A model generated the notes under the pieces. It was not told the origin of the DNA. It searched no databases and saw nothing but the letters and a program-made list of their open reading frames with translations. Of a DNA stretch of 64,000 bases, positions 1-14,300 are shown piece after piece. The stretch's first letter is position 1; every line of letters begins with the position of its first letter. The DNA comes from Osmia lignaria lignaria (Eukaryota > Arthropoda > Insecta > Hymenoptera > Megachilidae): NCBI RefSeq assembly GCF_051020975.1, contig NC_135041.1, forward strand, positions 12,536,256 through 12,600,255, in the 5' to 3' direction. A program made the translations under genes and the position numbers.

Positions 1-3000
1 TTGATTCCATTCCTACTAATTACCATACGAACATCGATCGAACGATGTCCTACTGTGAGAATACGATATCGCAAACGTTTCAAACGTTCGAGATAAGACC
101 TTCCTATCCCATTAACCAGTTCCTTTTTTTTATCTTTGACGAGACGTGGCTGAGGAACGGGTCGTTTCGACGGAAGAATGATTATCCGGACGGTTCGCGT
201 GTTTTACAGGTTTTCAGGGGGTCTCTGTTCACTAGGGTGGTGCAAGTTAGATATATAGTCTTTTTACGATGCCTACAGTGGATGATTCCACTGTGGTATA
301 TTTCAAGAATGGTGATATGGAAAGCAACTTGACTCATGCCAACGATGTTTCCAACAAATACGTAGTTTTACATTTTAAACAGACTTCTTCATTGTTCTAC
401 CCTTTTATCAACGTAATATCGTCTTTAAGTTGCTATTCTCTTTGATACATCATATTTTGTATTCCTAGAAAAGACCTATCGATTTTCTATACAAAGGAAC
501 ATTCAAAGAAAAGTGCAATCTACGTGCAATTTTACAAATACGTATTTTTATTATGATCTTCGAAATCAAATTAAATGATTAAAAATCATACGTTTCTTCT
601 AATAATTTTAAATAACCGTGATAAAGTATTCTAGCTTCGATTACCAACAAAATTATGAAGAACTCAATCAATCTATCGCAACTTCGTTATTGGTCACGCG
701 ATAAGGAACGGGTAATTTCGCATGCGTACGTGGAGACGTTTATACAGAGCGTTGTTTTCCCTATCCCGTGATTTATGAGGAAATTATGTAGATGTAGAAA
801 AGAACGTTAGTACGAGCGCAGAAGAAGCAGGCTTTCGCGTAGCTGTTTTAAATAAACGATTAATCACCGGTCGCAATTATCAGGTGGAAAGATCGAACGG
901 TTGGTAGCGATCTCTCGGTATCGTTGAAACGAAATTGTACGGGTCCGAGTTATTATTTGAAGAAATGCATTACTTCCGTGTTGTCTGTACCGAAGTCAGG
1001 AAATTCCAGTGAATGTATCAAGTAAAGGTTTCCAATTGCATTTATGGCTTTTCTCTGTCTCGTTTCATCTCGCTACAGTTCCTCTTTCTTCTTCTGTATA
1101 CCGACAAATAGCATTTCGTTTCTTTGCAACCTCATTGCACCGTTGCACCCGTGTGGGTGACCACCGAGGCTACGTAAATATGGTTACACGACGTTGTACG
1201 TTGATAATGAATGCCCGCGTGTTCGTGCAAAAGTGTAGTGGGCTGCGGCTTGTGGTAAGGGCTCGAAAGAGGGATCGAGAACTGAAGCACAATGCGACCA
1301 GGGAGGAAATGAGACCGAATACGACATTTGCGTTTACCGTGTACTTACACGATACGTGAACACACATACACGTACACACGTTCCTGCACATTTCTGCTAC
1401 GACGACGACACTGACGCTCGAATGGGAATAAGTAAATGAGCATACATCGTGTTGCATTCGTACACGTGGTTTGTTCGACGAGAAATGGACAGACTTCTGT
1501 GCTACAGTACACAAATTTGTCATTTTCGTGCTAATGACGGTGAACGACACGGAACCTGTATTTTTACATTTTCACCGTGGACCCGTATACGTTCGAAACG
1601 TCATGCTACGTTCGTTTCAACATTTTTTTAAGAAACGAACACTTTAGAAAATAATGAGAATCCTAATGGTGATTAAATAAACGTTTGTCTGATTTCCAAT
1701 CATAAAACAAGACGTTAAAATAAAAATCGTTCCCTGGTTTTAATTGAAGAAGTTAGAATCTTGAAGTTATGGCGAGGAAAGTCAGATTAAAGAAAATCGA
1801 AGTAACACCAAAGTTTTCTTGCCTTAATCCATCCTTTCAGACCGCTTTATCGGACCTTTCTTCGAAAATACTTGCTTGAATTATAATGTTCGTAAATATT
1901 TATTGATAAATAGTTATTGATCTAGGATGCGCTAGTATGTTACAAGGGAATTTTCTGATATTCCAGCAACACCTAGCATGCTAATCCACCCACAAAGTTT
2001 CCTTCGGCTGTTTACTCCAGCTTCCGGCTACATGCCGTGTCACAGCATCCGTCGCTTTATAAATGCTATCGAGGACATAACATAATTTTCCTCTTCCAAG
2101 TACTACGCGAATCGATACGATAAATGTAGCAGATTCCAAAGGGCGAAGTAACAGCAATTTCAGTCGGCGTTTAATCACGTGATATTTCATTTATCTGCTA
2201 TATATTACCAAGGCTAATTGGTTTACGCTTATTGCATTCTTGAAATTGATGTGTCAATAAACAGAATAACGTTCTCGTACAAAGCTAAATGCATTTCCAT
2301 ATTGTTGTTGATGCGTTCCCATTAACGGTTGTCCTGTTAATAAAAATGTGTTACATCGGTTTTACAACACGGTACAACACGGTTGATTCGTCCAATTGTA
2401 TAAACCGTTTTAAGGCCCATTTATGCATCGAAGGGCTCAGCATTCGTTGCTGATGATTTTTCGACGAGCTAATGATAAAATATTAACATTACGGGTCGTG
2501 TTTGGACAGTCCCAGTCGTTTCAACCTCGTCCCATGCTTACCCTGTAGCCGGTCTATCGATGTACATACAAATGTGAACGTTTACAGGAGGAATAGAGGA
2601 AGTATAAGTATTGGAATTCCTCTCGGAAAGCCGAATCACAAGTAGACAGCCTGATTTAGAACATCCCCAGTTGGCGGGCGTTTAACCGAATCGAGGATTC
2701 ATCTCCTCGCGCCCTCAAAAGCGAAGCAGACACGATGTATGAGCAGTGTGTAATATCATGAGCGCATACACGCTTGGTATATCACCTACACGAACGCCTA
2801 GTCCTCTATCCACGTAAAGGTCTCTCCTTACATTGCCGGTTGACTCGTGTTGTCCGGTTCTAGCACTTTGACTCGGTCTGTCTTTGTCCTTTGCACAGTG
2901 CCAGAACACTCCATGCACATGACACACAAGCAACGTTCGGCACTTGGTTCCGGTACTCCTCCTTCTACGCCGGGTTGCTGTTTAAGTGTGAGCAAGACGC

Positions 3001-3990
3001 GTGCAGAGAGGCAGTTTCTGTTGTTCTTTGAGAGCTAGAGAAACGCAGATGCGAGGTACGCGGGATATGCGGTTAAAAGAGAGACGGAACAAAGAACGGG
3101 ACGGTCGAAGAAGATGAACAGAGACGGGTAACGAGAGACATATGTACGACAGTGGGTAAAGTGCGAGGGAAACAACGATAGCGATGATGCGGTGCACCTG
3201 TAGGACAAGGACGGGAAATCGAAAGATCAAAAGAGCAAGCGAGACGAACGATGAGAAGAGGTGGAAGATCAAGAAACAGCGAAGGGCGAGAGAGATCAAG
3301 CGATATGTCGTATCTACTATATGAGTATGAAAGGGATAGCAAGTGGGAGGATACTAGTGTTGAGCGTGAGCGGGACAAACGAAAGCAGGGGTGTCGATAA
3401 AGATTTTTTTTGAAGTGAGAAATTACGACTAAAACGATTGTACCAAAAGTGCAAATGTAGCAGAATGTATTATGGCGTGTAAAGTAAATTTTCAGAGAAT
3501 TTCTTCGCACAAATAAATACTGAAAAAGCAATGAGTATATTTACAAACTTATAAATATACAGGAGTAATTGTTTATGATATAAGAGACACTAAATTCATT
3601 GCCAAGCATCGTTTTCATTCTTCGATATGAACAACACTTGTTTAAACCTTCGTTGATTTTAATTAAAAAAAATATTTCTCTTTTTAAAATATTTTTGTAT
3701 TAAAATTCAGAAGAGTTTAAAATTCAAATTCGGGTATAAAACACTAACGATATAGCCGTAACTCTTGAAATTCGTATCGAGTCTTTTTCGCGGGTTTTTT
3801 AAACCAGCGATATATTCACTACCGATACGTATCTTTGAATAAAGGAAACGCTTGAAATTTCATAATCATTATCGAATTAGGTATTATTATTGGTTTCTGT
3901 GATATAAGGAAACAACGAATCGCCCCTGTCGGTCGACGCCCTTGACTCGACGACTGAGAAACGAGTCGGATAAGGATAGAGCGTTAAAGT
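1..3990. other. Upstream region, no gene recognised
   Basis: I see no supported gene in this stretch. Open frames of up to about 150 codons occur on both strands, but they are compositionally biased (for example the purine-rich + strand at 3000-3400 read on the opposite strand), lack recognisable domains and overlap one another. No bHLH gene with a WRPW ending is visible, although in Drosophila an E(spl) bHLH gene is the upstream neighbour of groucho. The block just before 3990 is AT-rich and then becomes CpG- and GA-rich at the presumed groucho promoter. Confidence 0.5.
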
Positions 3991-4066
3991 AGAGAGAGAA
4001 AGAGAGAGAGAGAAGGACGATTCGCTCTCTGTGTACATTTGTGTCCCCTTATTGGTGCGTCAGTGT
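3991..4066 (+). promoter_or_regulatory. Candidate groucho core promoter with GAGA tract and initiator
   Basis: A GA-dinucleotide tract at 3991-4013 is the kind of site bound by GAGA factor in insects. An initiator-like TCAGTG lies at 4060-4065, preceded by an ATTGG (inverted CCAAT) at 4051-4055. No TATA box is seen at the right spacing. The site sits at the start of a CpG-rich stretch that ends in a good splice donor, which fits a developmental, TATA-less promoter. The exact start site is inferred, not shown. Confidence 0.35.
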
Positions 4067-4405
4067 CGTTGCTGCGGTGGCTAGTGTTAGTAGTCGCTCA
4101 TTGGTGTTCGCCGCGGCGGCAAGCGGCGTTCACACGTTTCCCGTCATCCACTTCGGTACCCGGCTCGCAGTCGAGCGTCGTTCGTTGTACGGTGCGGTTG
4201 TGACGTTTATGTTTCGTCTCGATGCTTGATGCGTTCGATATATACAATATATATGTGTGTAACTGTGCACGCGTTCTTTCTTTTTCTTTAAACTGTACAC
4301 AAAGTGTTAGTGATAGTGCGAAAGGATCGGTGAGGTGTTCGGTTTTTTTCGCATAGTGCCAAGGTGGATTAAAGAAATAACCCGAGGAACGCAGGGAAAA
4401 GAAGT
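4062..4405 (+). other. gro: Candidate non-coding first exon (5' UTR) of groucho
   Basis: The stretch ends at a strong donor, GAAGT followed by GTGAGTAC at 4406, and follows the GAGA/initiator region. It contains no open frame continuing into groucho. It does contain upstream AUGs: one at 4209 stops at 4229, and one at 4222 opens a 44-codon frame ending with TAG at 4354-4356. The next good acceptor on the strand ahead of the groucho start codon is at 8181-8182. The assignment to groucho is inferred from order and splice signals; transcript evidence would be needed to fix the 5' end. Confidence 0.4.
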
Positions 4406-7400
4406 GTGAGTACACAAACATTATTTATTGATAGATTCTTTCTTTTTTATCGATCATTTCTGTTTCGTGTTATATCGATAAGAGAAATTGTGTCGTTTGA
4501 CACGTTCACGAGGTACAGTTTTGTGTAAACACGCCAAGTACTACTTGACTAGAGCGTTGTTTGAAATCACGATAATATAGGATACTATCTATTTGTTTAA
4601 CGATACACGGCTTAATTTTCTGTGTGAAATATGAAAGTATTCGTACGTAGAACACGTATCGTAGTTTCGGCAAACTTTAAAGGTAACATTTTGTGTATCG
4701 TTTGTCAACAAAACGGCTCGGTTCAACTTTTGAAAACGGTGCCATTAATTGCGTCGAACGTTTATACACACTGTCACATGGCCGGAAGCGTAGTCATTTT
4801 CGCTAAGTTACCGGGAACAACGTGTCGTGTTAAGCTAACCTTGATAATTAATTTTTGTTGTTTCTTCGGTTAATTGTTAACATCAACAATGACGATGACT
4901 TTCTGAAGACACCGGAAATTACGTGTTAAAAAGAACAGAATCGAAAGGTACTTATGTCATGTTGTTAAATCCTATGTTAATCGGCCTGATGTCTTAAGCT
5001 ATAAGACGATCTTTGGACGACAGAAGGTCGCCGTGTGTCTTTAATTAAATTTATTCGGCTAGTTTGAAAGAAGTCATTTTCGTTCTCCGTTGAAAACATA
5101 AATCAACGTAAAAGTAGATGAATTCGAAGCAACGTTGCGATATTTTTTCGTAGGAGTATAAGGAATTGTTAAAATACAGAAATGGTAGGGGGGTACACGG
5201 TTGTCCATATAAAGGTTAAGCGGTGCCAATGGCAGCACCTTCGACACGACACAGCTGCGAAGTAAATTACTGGAAAGAGACACGATGGGAGTTAGAAACA
5301 AGTCGAGGGTAATCGCGAATCAACGTACTACGTGGCTCATTAAATGATCAAGACAATTGACATGTTTTATTCGTTATTAGTTGCTCTCCTAGAATATTTA
5401 CAACTATTTTTTATAGATATTTCTGAAAATATTGAACTCCACTCTATCCATAACAAAATATTAAAGTTTCATTAGACGAATTAAAAAAGAGCTTAATGTT
5501 TAAATATTAGGATATTAATACCGTAGGTCGGGTATTCGACCTTCGCATAAATCAACGATAGTTTTGATACGTTAACATTTTATAATCGCGCCAATAATAA
5601 TACGGTAGAATAACTTATAACTGGTATCGTTTATCGTCGTCGCACGTTCGTCACAATTTTCTCTCGAATATTAATTAACCGAATAAAGTGTGAGCGTTTA
5701 TCGGCGGCACACGCTGCGTACACATCGATATTATAAAGTCGTAAGCGGCGCTATCGTTGCCGTCGATAAACCGTAATTTCGTTAATGCGGTTTAGTGTGG
5801 GAAATCCTTTAACTCGAAGTGCAGCCGGTGCGCACGCGCAAACTCGCCCGTACTCGCTCGCTCGCCCGTCGGTACTTGACCATGTTGCGATAACGATCAC
5901 GGGTAAAAAGAAATCACGGAGATCGCGTGATTAAGGATCTTAACGGCGATTAACCGAGATTCGTGATAACTTCCTTCGTGACTTGCCTATGCTGCGGCTA
6001 CGTCCGGTACGACCCCTACCTACCGTCCGTGTATACGTATAAAGGTGTCTTTGAACAGCTGCCACGTTATTTGTTTATTTCCCTTTTCACGAATTTCATC
6101 CAACAACGCTCGAATGGCCAATTTCGTTCATCCTTATACAGAGTGTAAGACAATCAGCTTTTATCATATTGAAAATTAAATTTTCCCGCCTTAATTGAAA
6201 CGCTCGAGATCAGAAGAAACTGGTCTATAATGAACGAATTTGTAATTTAGCGAATGATAATAGAAAGTACTATTTTGAAAATAATATAATCTCGAACCTA
6301 GGAATAAACGGTTTGATATCGTTAAAAAAGATCGAAGTACATTGCATCGAATCGAACGTTGGAGTTTTGTACTCGTTTCTCTGTGTACCATTTTTGTCAA
6401 ATTAACGTGTCCGTGTGTTTTTATCGATAAATTTTTTGTCAGGTGTGCGTTCGTCACGCGCTCTGTATCGGCGATAGAGAAAAGGCATCGCCAGTTAAAT
6501 CGCTGAAAGTTTTTATTGCATCGTTCGCGTATCGTTTATTGCAAATTGATGGAAATGACTGTTCAAATTTGACTGCGAGTTTTTCATGCACGCCCGCTCC
6601 ATTATACGTTGCTCGTGAAATATATTATCCGTGGAGAATGGTCCGCTAACAGAGTTACACGACTCCATTTTCATGTTACACGAAACACCGTACAACATTA
6701 CAAAGCGGCCGTAATGACACGCGCATGCAATCGTGTGCTGATGGCAGTGTGTAAATGATAATAACAACAATCGTTCTTGGCAAAAAAGCTCGGCTTTCCT
6801 ATTACGTTTTTTACCCCGCAAACTGTCATTTTAACCGATTTAGATATTTTCATTTTTGCGCATAATTTGCACTGCCGTCGTCGATTATGGAATGCATGCA
6901 CGATTTCTACGCAGTTTAATTTCTTGCCGTTTCATGACATAGAAGTATTACAAAACAACGCTTATGGTATATCAGTTGGAAGCTTTAAGCTTAACGAAAA
7001 TGACTACATAAATTTTTCTTCCATTATCTTAATACAAATTGAATATTTTTTAAATTAAAAATTGCATATTCAATAATTGATAATACTAACATAAGTCGAC
7101 TGATCAATGAAACTTTTATATAATCGTATTCTGTTAATTTTAAGCTTTAAATTAATATGCCATAAGCGTTATTTTATAATACTTTTATGTCATGAAATTG
7201 CTAAAGCAGCTTACATAGGGCGCGCATCAAATACTTCATAAATTGTTCGCTGAAATTAAATTTTTGTAGCGATTCGAAAAAAGGAATTATCCTCTACTTG
7301 AAAAACAAAATAAACCGTTCGTATCGATAATTTGAGTTTACGTCTCGGAATACGTTGTTACGAGTTACCGTCGATATTTCGCTGGATCGATCCGCGCCGC

Positions 7401-8182
7401 GTTATCGTTTTAATCGGTTCTTTAGCGCAATTGTTGGACGCAGAGTTTAACAGGTGCAAGCGGACTGTTTACTGGAAACAATTTTTGAAAAATACGACAC
7501 AGTTTCCGTACGTGACGTTCCGCTTATACAACAGCTTTGCGTTCGGTTTACATGAGGGACCGGGTACACTTTCTTTCCCGCCTTCTCTATTTTTCTCCCC
7601 CCTTTTCTCTCGGCTCGTTGTTGAAATGTTTTTCGTTCTTTGTTCGCTGTTAGGAACACGCTTCGATGATTAGGATAAATGCCCTGGAAAACAGTGGCGG
7701 AACGTGGTTTACACGGTTCGGAAATCGAACGATAAATCGATCGGTCGGATTCATAAAGCCGCGTTTAGAAACGCGACGCGAGAGCGTATAAATAATTTCG
7801 CGATGTGTCGCCGGGCTTTTTTCGCCTGGTGAAAACCGAAAATGGAAGCTGTTTTTTTATTCTTTCATCTACACTGAAATTAGCTTATCGTTGTTTCAAC
7901 GTATTTCAGTATTTTTCCCTGAAAATTTCACGTTTTCACGTTGCATAGAACGGTGAATTTATTTTTATATAATCACAATTTCGCGGGTAATTAGTATTCG
8001 ATCGGATCAACTTGTGAATTCACGAATTCGTTTATCCATCCGTTGTGCTTCAACCTGTCCAAGGTAGTCGTTGAAAATCGGTTCCGAGAAATGCAGGAAA
8101 AGTCAATTGGAAGATGTAAGCGAGTTTACGAAACACCTCGGTTCCGTTGAAAGTAACGAATCGTGTCGTGTTATAATTACAG
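4406..8182 (+). other. Intron 1 (5' UTR intron, 3.8 kb)
   Basis: Bounded by GTGAGTAC at 4406 and an acceptor (ATAATTACAG) ending at 8182. A CpG-rich patch at about 5690-5900, with runs of CGCTCGCTCGCCCG, could be a second promoter or enhancer, but no clear donor follows it. The rest is AT-rich, and no coding sequence is recognised. Confidence 0.35.
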
Positions 8183-8351
8183 CCGGCGAAGATCTCGATG
8201 CTGAACACCGAGGGGAGATCGTTGGCGTTCCTCCAAAATCCTGAGAATGTTACCACGAAGATCGGCCAAGGGAACGGATCATGAAGTGACCGTCTACAAA
8301 GGACATCGTGGACGTGTGTGATTCTTGTCCGAGTATTTAGCCACAATTAAG
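8183..8351 (+). other. gro: 5' UTR portion of the first coding exon, with an upstream ORF
   Basis: An acceptor AG at 8181-8182 opens this exon. A 28-codon upstream ORF runs from ATG 8198 to TGA 8282-8284. An in-frame TGA at 8319-8321 lies upstream of the groucho ATG at 8352, so no longer N-terminus is possible within this exon. The acceptor is inferred from sequence. Confidence 0.4.
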
Positions 8352-8387
8352 ATGTACCCCGCGCCGGCGAGACACCCAGCCGCTCCC
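8352..8387 (+). CDS. gro: groucho coding exon C1: start codon and N-terminal 12 residues
   Basis: Encodes [12 protein letters not shown], matching the MYP-P-RHPAA start of insect Groucho proteins. The donor is GTAAGTACT at 8388, phase 0. The ATG is the first after an in-frame TGA at 8319. It is followed by an 11.8-kb intron, so gene finders may miss this short exon. Confidence 0.93.
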
Positions 8388-11300
8388 GTAAGTACTCGAC
8401 CATTAATTGTCATACAAAAACGTCTCTTTATCTTCTGGTATCTTCTTGAAAAGACGATACACAACTGCTAAGTTATCTCGTTTTAGTTGGAGTTGCTTTT
8501 TTATCGTAGCAATCTCTTTAGCTGTAGATCGTATCTTAATGAATATAAAAAAAGTAGCAAAAAGGTAGACTGTCTCGAGAATTTGAAATTTCATTTCTTT
8601 TTTATAATATCGATATCGTGACGAACTGACAGAGAAGGAACCGTCTTAACCACTTTTACTACTGACAGAGAATAAAAGGCGTCCGTGCTTTCAACTTTTC
8701 TTTTCAAAGTAGTTACCCCGTCAGTTGCTCCAACACCATCTCCCGCCGGCCCACATTATCTCTTTCCCCTTTCACGAGCCCGGTTATGGGGTGCGTCCGA
8801 TTTTAATTCACCGCTTTGTTCATTGTTTGAACGCTTCTCGAGTGAACTATTAAACGCTCGGTAAATGATGTTCGAAAAAAATATTTACCGAACGTTATAT
8901 CTCGTAATAATCGTTATCCAAATGCAATTAATCAGTGCCTTCTTTCGGTCACGTTAAGTCGGCGGGGTTCATAGGAACGGGTACGGTGGAAAATATTGAA
9001 AGCGACGCGAATTGATTTCGACTTTACCTCGTGAATAATAGATGACCGGGAATCGTAATAAAAGCGAACACTATCCTTAGCGCTAAGAACTCGTTCATTC
9101 TCTTCTACGCTTGGCAAGCAAACAAATGATGGGACGAGTACGACTATTGTGCTCCGGTAACTGTGTAACTCAAGCCTTCGCGGAGAAGAGAAGGATAATA
9201 AAAGTAGGAGCCGCTCGATGGAACATCGTTGTCCGCTCGTTACTTTGGCAAACCGCAAGTGGCACGAGATCAGAAAGATCCGAGAAACTTGCTAAATGTA
9301 TCTCGAGTGTATATTTGAAAATAGTACTCTACTTAAGAGAGAAAAGATTTTTAGACTATTTAGAGGTATTTTGGATAAAAATTTTAAATGCAAAATAATT
9401 TTAATCAAATACTATCGATTAGAGATTTAAATCACTATCATAAATTAAAATTGAATTCCTTCCATCAACATACGATTCACGATGCGTTGAGATTCGATGT
9501 CGGTGAAGTGAATAAAGCACGTATTATCGGACCGACGATTTTACGCTTTAAGAATCCTCACGAGGAAATTATTGAACCACTTTGTGCCCCTTGAACGGCG
9601 CCACATTAGCGCCAATAAGCAAACAACCGAGGCGAGTGTATGTACCCACATATCGGTCCAGTAGCCGCTTCTACGAACGGCAATTGTTGTACGTTAACTT
9701 GTTCTTCTTCCCTCTTCAATCTACCAATCTCGTTCTCATCCTTCTCTATAAATAATCTCTAGAATTTCTAGAGGCCTCCTGTGTCAGCGAATTCCCCGGT
9801 GGTCTTGTTTCGCATAAAAGACTTTGAGCTTATGTGACGCGTGAAATTATAACGCCGGTGGAAAAGTAAAAAAATGAAAGAGAGAGATATAGAAAGCGGT
9901 GGAGGTAAAGCATTCTCTGAACGGTGGAATTATTTGCAGTAAGAAAATGAAAATGCAAAGGCGGCCAGCTAAAGCGTATAAAGGAGAATTCTTTTTCTAC
10001 GATGTCTCTCGCAATTATATTACTCCGTACTGATATTTTCTCCCGCGAACTTGGTAACCAACATTTGATTTAACATCGACTGAAACGTAGAAAATTCATA
10101 AATAAATTTCTCCGATAATTCCTACGTAATCGCGACGAGGAAGCTTGAATTCACTGACGCACGCTGATTCAAAGTTAACGTCGAACGGATGATCATAATA
10201 GGAATGATAACTGGCACGGTAACGTTACCCTTGATTGCCTAATGCTCGCTATAGAGGAAGTAAAGAATTTAATCAGCTTATACGAACGTGCTGATTTCAA
10301 GCGTATCGATTAGAACCAAGTTAGAGTACGATTCGAGTAATTTTAAAATAAAACTCCATTGGCTTTTCATTTCATTTCTTAAGTTACTAATTGAAATTGC
10401 TAAAGGTGTTATTTAAAATTTCTGAAGACGATTTTATTTATATTTTCCAAAATTTCTAAAAATTTCTCCAAGTCTGATTTAGACAAATGATTTGTGTACC
10501 GTAAAAATTTGATCAATTAACGATATGTATATATTTGCGAGGCGTAAACGAAGGAAAGAAAAGGAAGCGAGAAAGAAGGAGAGGCAGGGTAACGAAAAGT
10601 CTTGCAGCAGCAGCCTCTTTGCAAATGCACCGCGCGCTGACTTGTACCGTGCATTCTAGTAAAGGACAAAGGGACGCTGCTTTGTTGCCTCTTCTCTTTC
10701 TTCTCTTTTAGTCTCCTCCTACCACTTCACCACTCTCTTTCTCTCTCTCCCATTCATCCGCTCACTTATTCGCCCGTGTGTTCCGTCTACGTACACAATC
10801 TTTTGCATCGTTTATGCTGTTTGTACCCGAGACTCCACGGTTTTTCGATGTCTACTCTCGCTAAAATATTTAACGTTATAATCTCGTTGAATCTATGAAA
10901 CACGACGACTAACTGCTGTTACGAAATCTGCTTAAATACGACGCATTTTCGACCTCTTGTGTAATGTGCCACCGTGGTAGTTGGTAAAACATGATTTTCA
11001 CGCGTTATTATTATCAGATCCTCTCAAAATTTCACGCCATAATTTATTAGAAATAGAGATTAGATCCGAGTATATTGCAAGTAGAAGAGTGTTGCATTAG
11101 TGGTAGGATTTTTTCATTCTAGAAAGGTAAATAATGCACATTCACATATATGACATAAAAAAAAGTAGCTCAAATAAAATTTATAAAATTAACATTAAAG
11201 CTTGTATAACTAATTTAAATTTGCATTTACATCTTCTTGCATTCTTAGACGCAAAATCGTCTTATGGGGGCCCTAAGCAGACGCCTAGTCTGCCTAGGCC

Positions 11301-14300
11301 CAGGGCCGGCCCTGCTTGCACTTTGCAACTGCACTGCTGCACAAAAGTGCATAAACACTTGATTTATCCCTGTTTTTGACCGATCATCGAATTATGCGTT
11401 TTGAAAGGACTGTTCGATACTCGTCGACTCGATGTAGGGTAAACAAAATGAAAGAAGAAATTGCAACGTAAAAATGATTCTCCATCGCGAGTATTTTTTT
11501 TGTTGTTGCAACGCGTGGGTGGGATAGGGTGCGATAGGGTGGCGGTAGGGATGGGATACGCCGATGACAATCGCTGATCAAATTGCACGACGACTAATTG
11601 TTCGTCGACTCGTCCCATCCGAATTGAAACGAGGAGCGAAAATTGAAATGCTCGCCGGAGGGTCACTTGATTCTAAAATAGAAAAAGTCATGCTAGACGG
11701 CCGATTGGTAACAATGGACGCCAATGACGAATTTATACCCTCGAGATGCAGCTCGAAGAAGGGATGCAGTTTTCACCGTTCAACGAAACGTATCGTACAA
11801 TTTCTAATTTCGACGAAACAAGACATTTTTATCATCTCGTTGAAACACACTTTTGTCTTTTTTGTGTCAACGTTCGACGTGCCTCGAATTAGATTGAAAA
11901 TCTTTATGTCAATTGTTTAACGTCCAGTTTCTGTAGTTCAAATTTTTCGGTAATCCCGACTGAATCCGATAATTGAGTATTTTTGTACACATCCGGATAC
12001 TCTCGTATTTGTACGTTTCGCATTTCTATTTAATACGTAAATAGAGGAATTATAAATAAAATTTTCCTGGTCCATTCGACGCTGGGAAACATTCCTCGGC
12101 AGAGAAAAATTTCATTATTTTTTCAAGGTTTGACATTTAAACGATAACAAAAGTGCTGTTTGCGATGTTAATAGCAATTAACAGACCATTTCCATGAATT
12201 TCTCGTAATAATTTTTGCTCTCCCATTATTTACGACAATATTGTTATCGATATTAAGAAGGGAATTATCGTTTATTCGCATCGAAATGTATTGATATATC
12301 GTTTTAACGTAATTGAAATGAAAAAGATTTACACGAAATTTATTGTTACAGTCAAATTATATTGTATCTTCGATTTCGTTTGCCTTCTCCTTCGAAAGTA
12401 TCTAAAGTGTTCTCTTTCGAAATAGATAATCGCTTGGATAAATTTATATGGGACACCCTGTGCATCCCACGCGCAGAGATACGAATAAAAACGATCTGTT
12501 GGTCGATGAAAAGCGCTTAGAGTGATTAATCGCGAGGATTAATTAATCGCAAGGGGAGCAAGAAACCGCATGGTTCAGCTGATTAATCCATCGCTCGTAG
12601 GTAGATATGGTATACGACGACGTTTCGTGAAATCATAATCAGACGAATGGTCTTTTTCATCCACGAATGATGGACTACGTTACGAGCAGGGATTTTTCCT
12701 CGTCTTTTTACTACTCTGTCATTCTCTCGCAGAGCACCTTGGTATAAATTTTACAAATAGAAATGATTAGCTAGAGAAGGTACTGCAGATTCGACAATAA
12801 CTAAAATATTGAACATCGACCATTCGCTTCGGCCTGTGAAATCGTACGCGTTTACTTTAGGGTTATACATGATCGACCGAATTAGATGTCTGTCACGTAC
12901 TTAAATGTATTTACTTAGAATAACCCAGGGTTAGATTGGTCGACGATTGAAAAAGGATCCCGTTGTGTATAAAAGTGGGAGGAAAAGAAAGCCGTATTTC
13001 GGGTTCCAGCCCCCGGTAATTGGTGGGTTTTAGCGACATAATTCTTAGCCCCGAGGTATATCACAAGCCTACGGGCTTTAAGCCATCGACGACGGGTCCA
13101 TTGGGGTGGTTGCCCACCTCTTCTCATATACACACATCGTGTGCTCTTTCTCGTTGTGTACACGGGGGTGCGGCTCCGGGCTTTACCCGACTGCTGGGAT
13201 CCGTTAGGCTCCGGAGTTTGAGGGTAAGAACGGTATGACAAGCATTTGATGAGGGGACCAACGCCACCCACTGAAATCCCAACGAGTGGTTCTCATGTTC
13301 CGTCTCAATTTACAAATACATTACATTTTACCAATAAAATTACTCAGCATTGCTCGGTTATTTCATACTTGTTTTATTAAAAAATAATAAAATCGACATG
13401 GCACAGTAAGATCACAATTATTCAAAATAACATAGTCTTATTTTAAATACGTTTTGAAGCCCGAGAAAAATATCTATTGTCTGTCGATGGTTATTCAGTT
13501 CGAAACTGTCCTGTAAAATTCGACCCTGCTTGCAATATACTTACTTGAATGTCGTTTATAATGGACGCGCGGTCGAAGAATGTTACCTGGTCGAGGAAGA
13601 TTGATCACCACTGCCAACTGTGTCGAGAATGTCGCAACACTCTTGCCACACCAGGGAGTCAGCGAGTGTCCTCGTCAGTGATTCTCAATTGGCACGTTAA
13701 TCTCGTAACAGTTTCGAGTTTATCGCGTTAAGAAGGTTGAGAATCTCTGGTTGGTTCTTGTCCAACATTTACATTTACATGTCGAACGAGGTTCGACCCT
13801 CGGCTATCCTCGTTAAAGCACAGAAGGGCAGGAGGGAAGGGCATGGTCAGAAATATATCTACACATATGCACATATATATATGTATATATTCATATATAC
13901 GTTGGTAGAATGGTTGTCAGTGTCATCCACATGATTGTCGTGCAACGAATGATGCATATCGATCAAAAGACCGTATCTTGGGGTGTTAGCAGTCTTTCTT
14001 TCTTTTTTTTTTTTTTTAAATAAAGAGACAGAGCTATGATCATTATTCGAACGATACATCATGTAAGAGAAAATCATGTCGTTCAGAGTTAAAACAATTT
14101 GGTCCGTTACAGTTAAATTTATGAGATCGGTTTATATTTATACGAAGGGTGTGCGAAACGAACAGCTGATGCTTTTCTCGTACGGTTAGAACGATTACAA
14201 CACGAAAATAGAGGCGCGTAGAACGGACGAAAAGATCGATAAGAGTTACGTACACGTTTGCTACGGGTTCGTGTAAAGATACTCCCACAGGGTAGCTACC

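Noticed and set aside
3991..4013. Reading the GA tract as a GAGA-factor site by itself
   Set aside because: GA repeats also occur at 31509 and elsewhere in introns, so the tract alone is not evidence. It is listed only in combination with the initiator and the donor.
11564..11920. 118-codon + strand frame with non-repetitive composition
   Set aside because: No recognisable domain, no neighbouring exon in phase and no promoter seen. Kept only as a note under intron 2.
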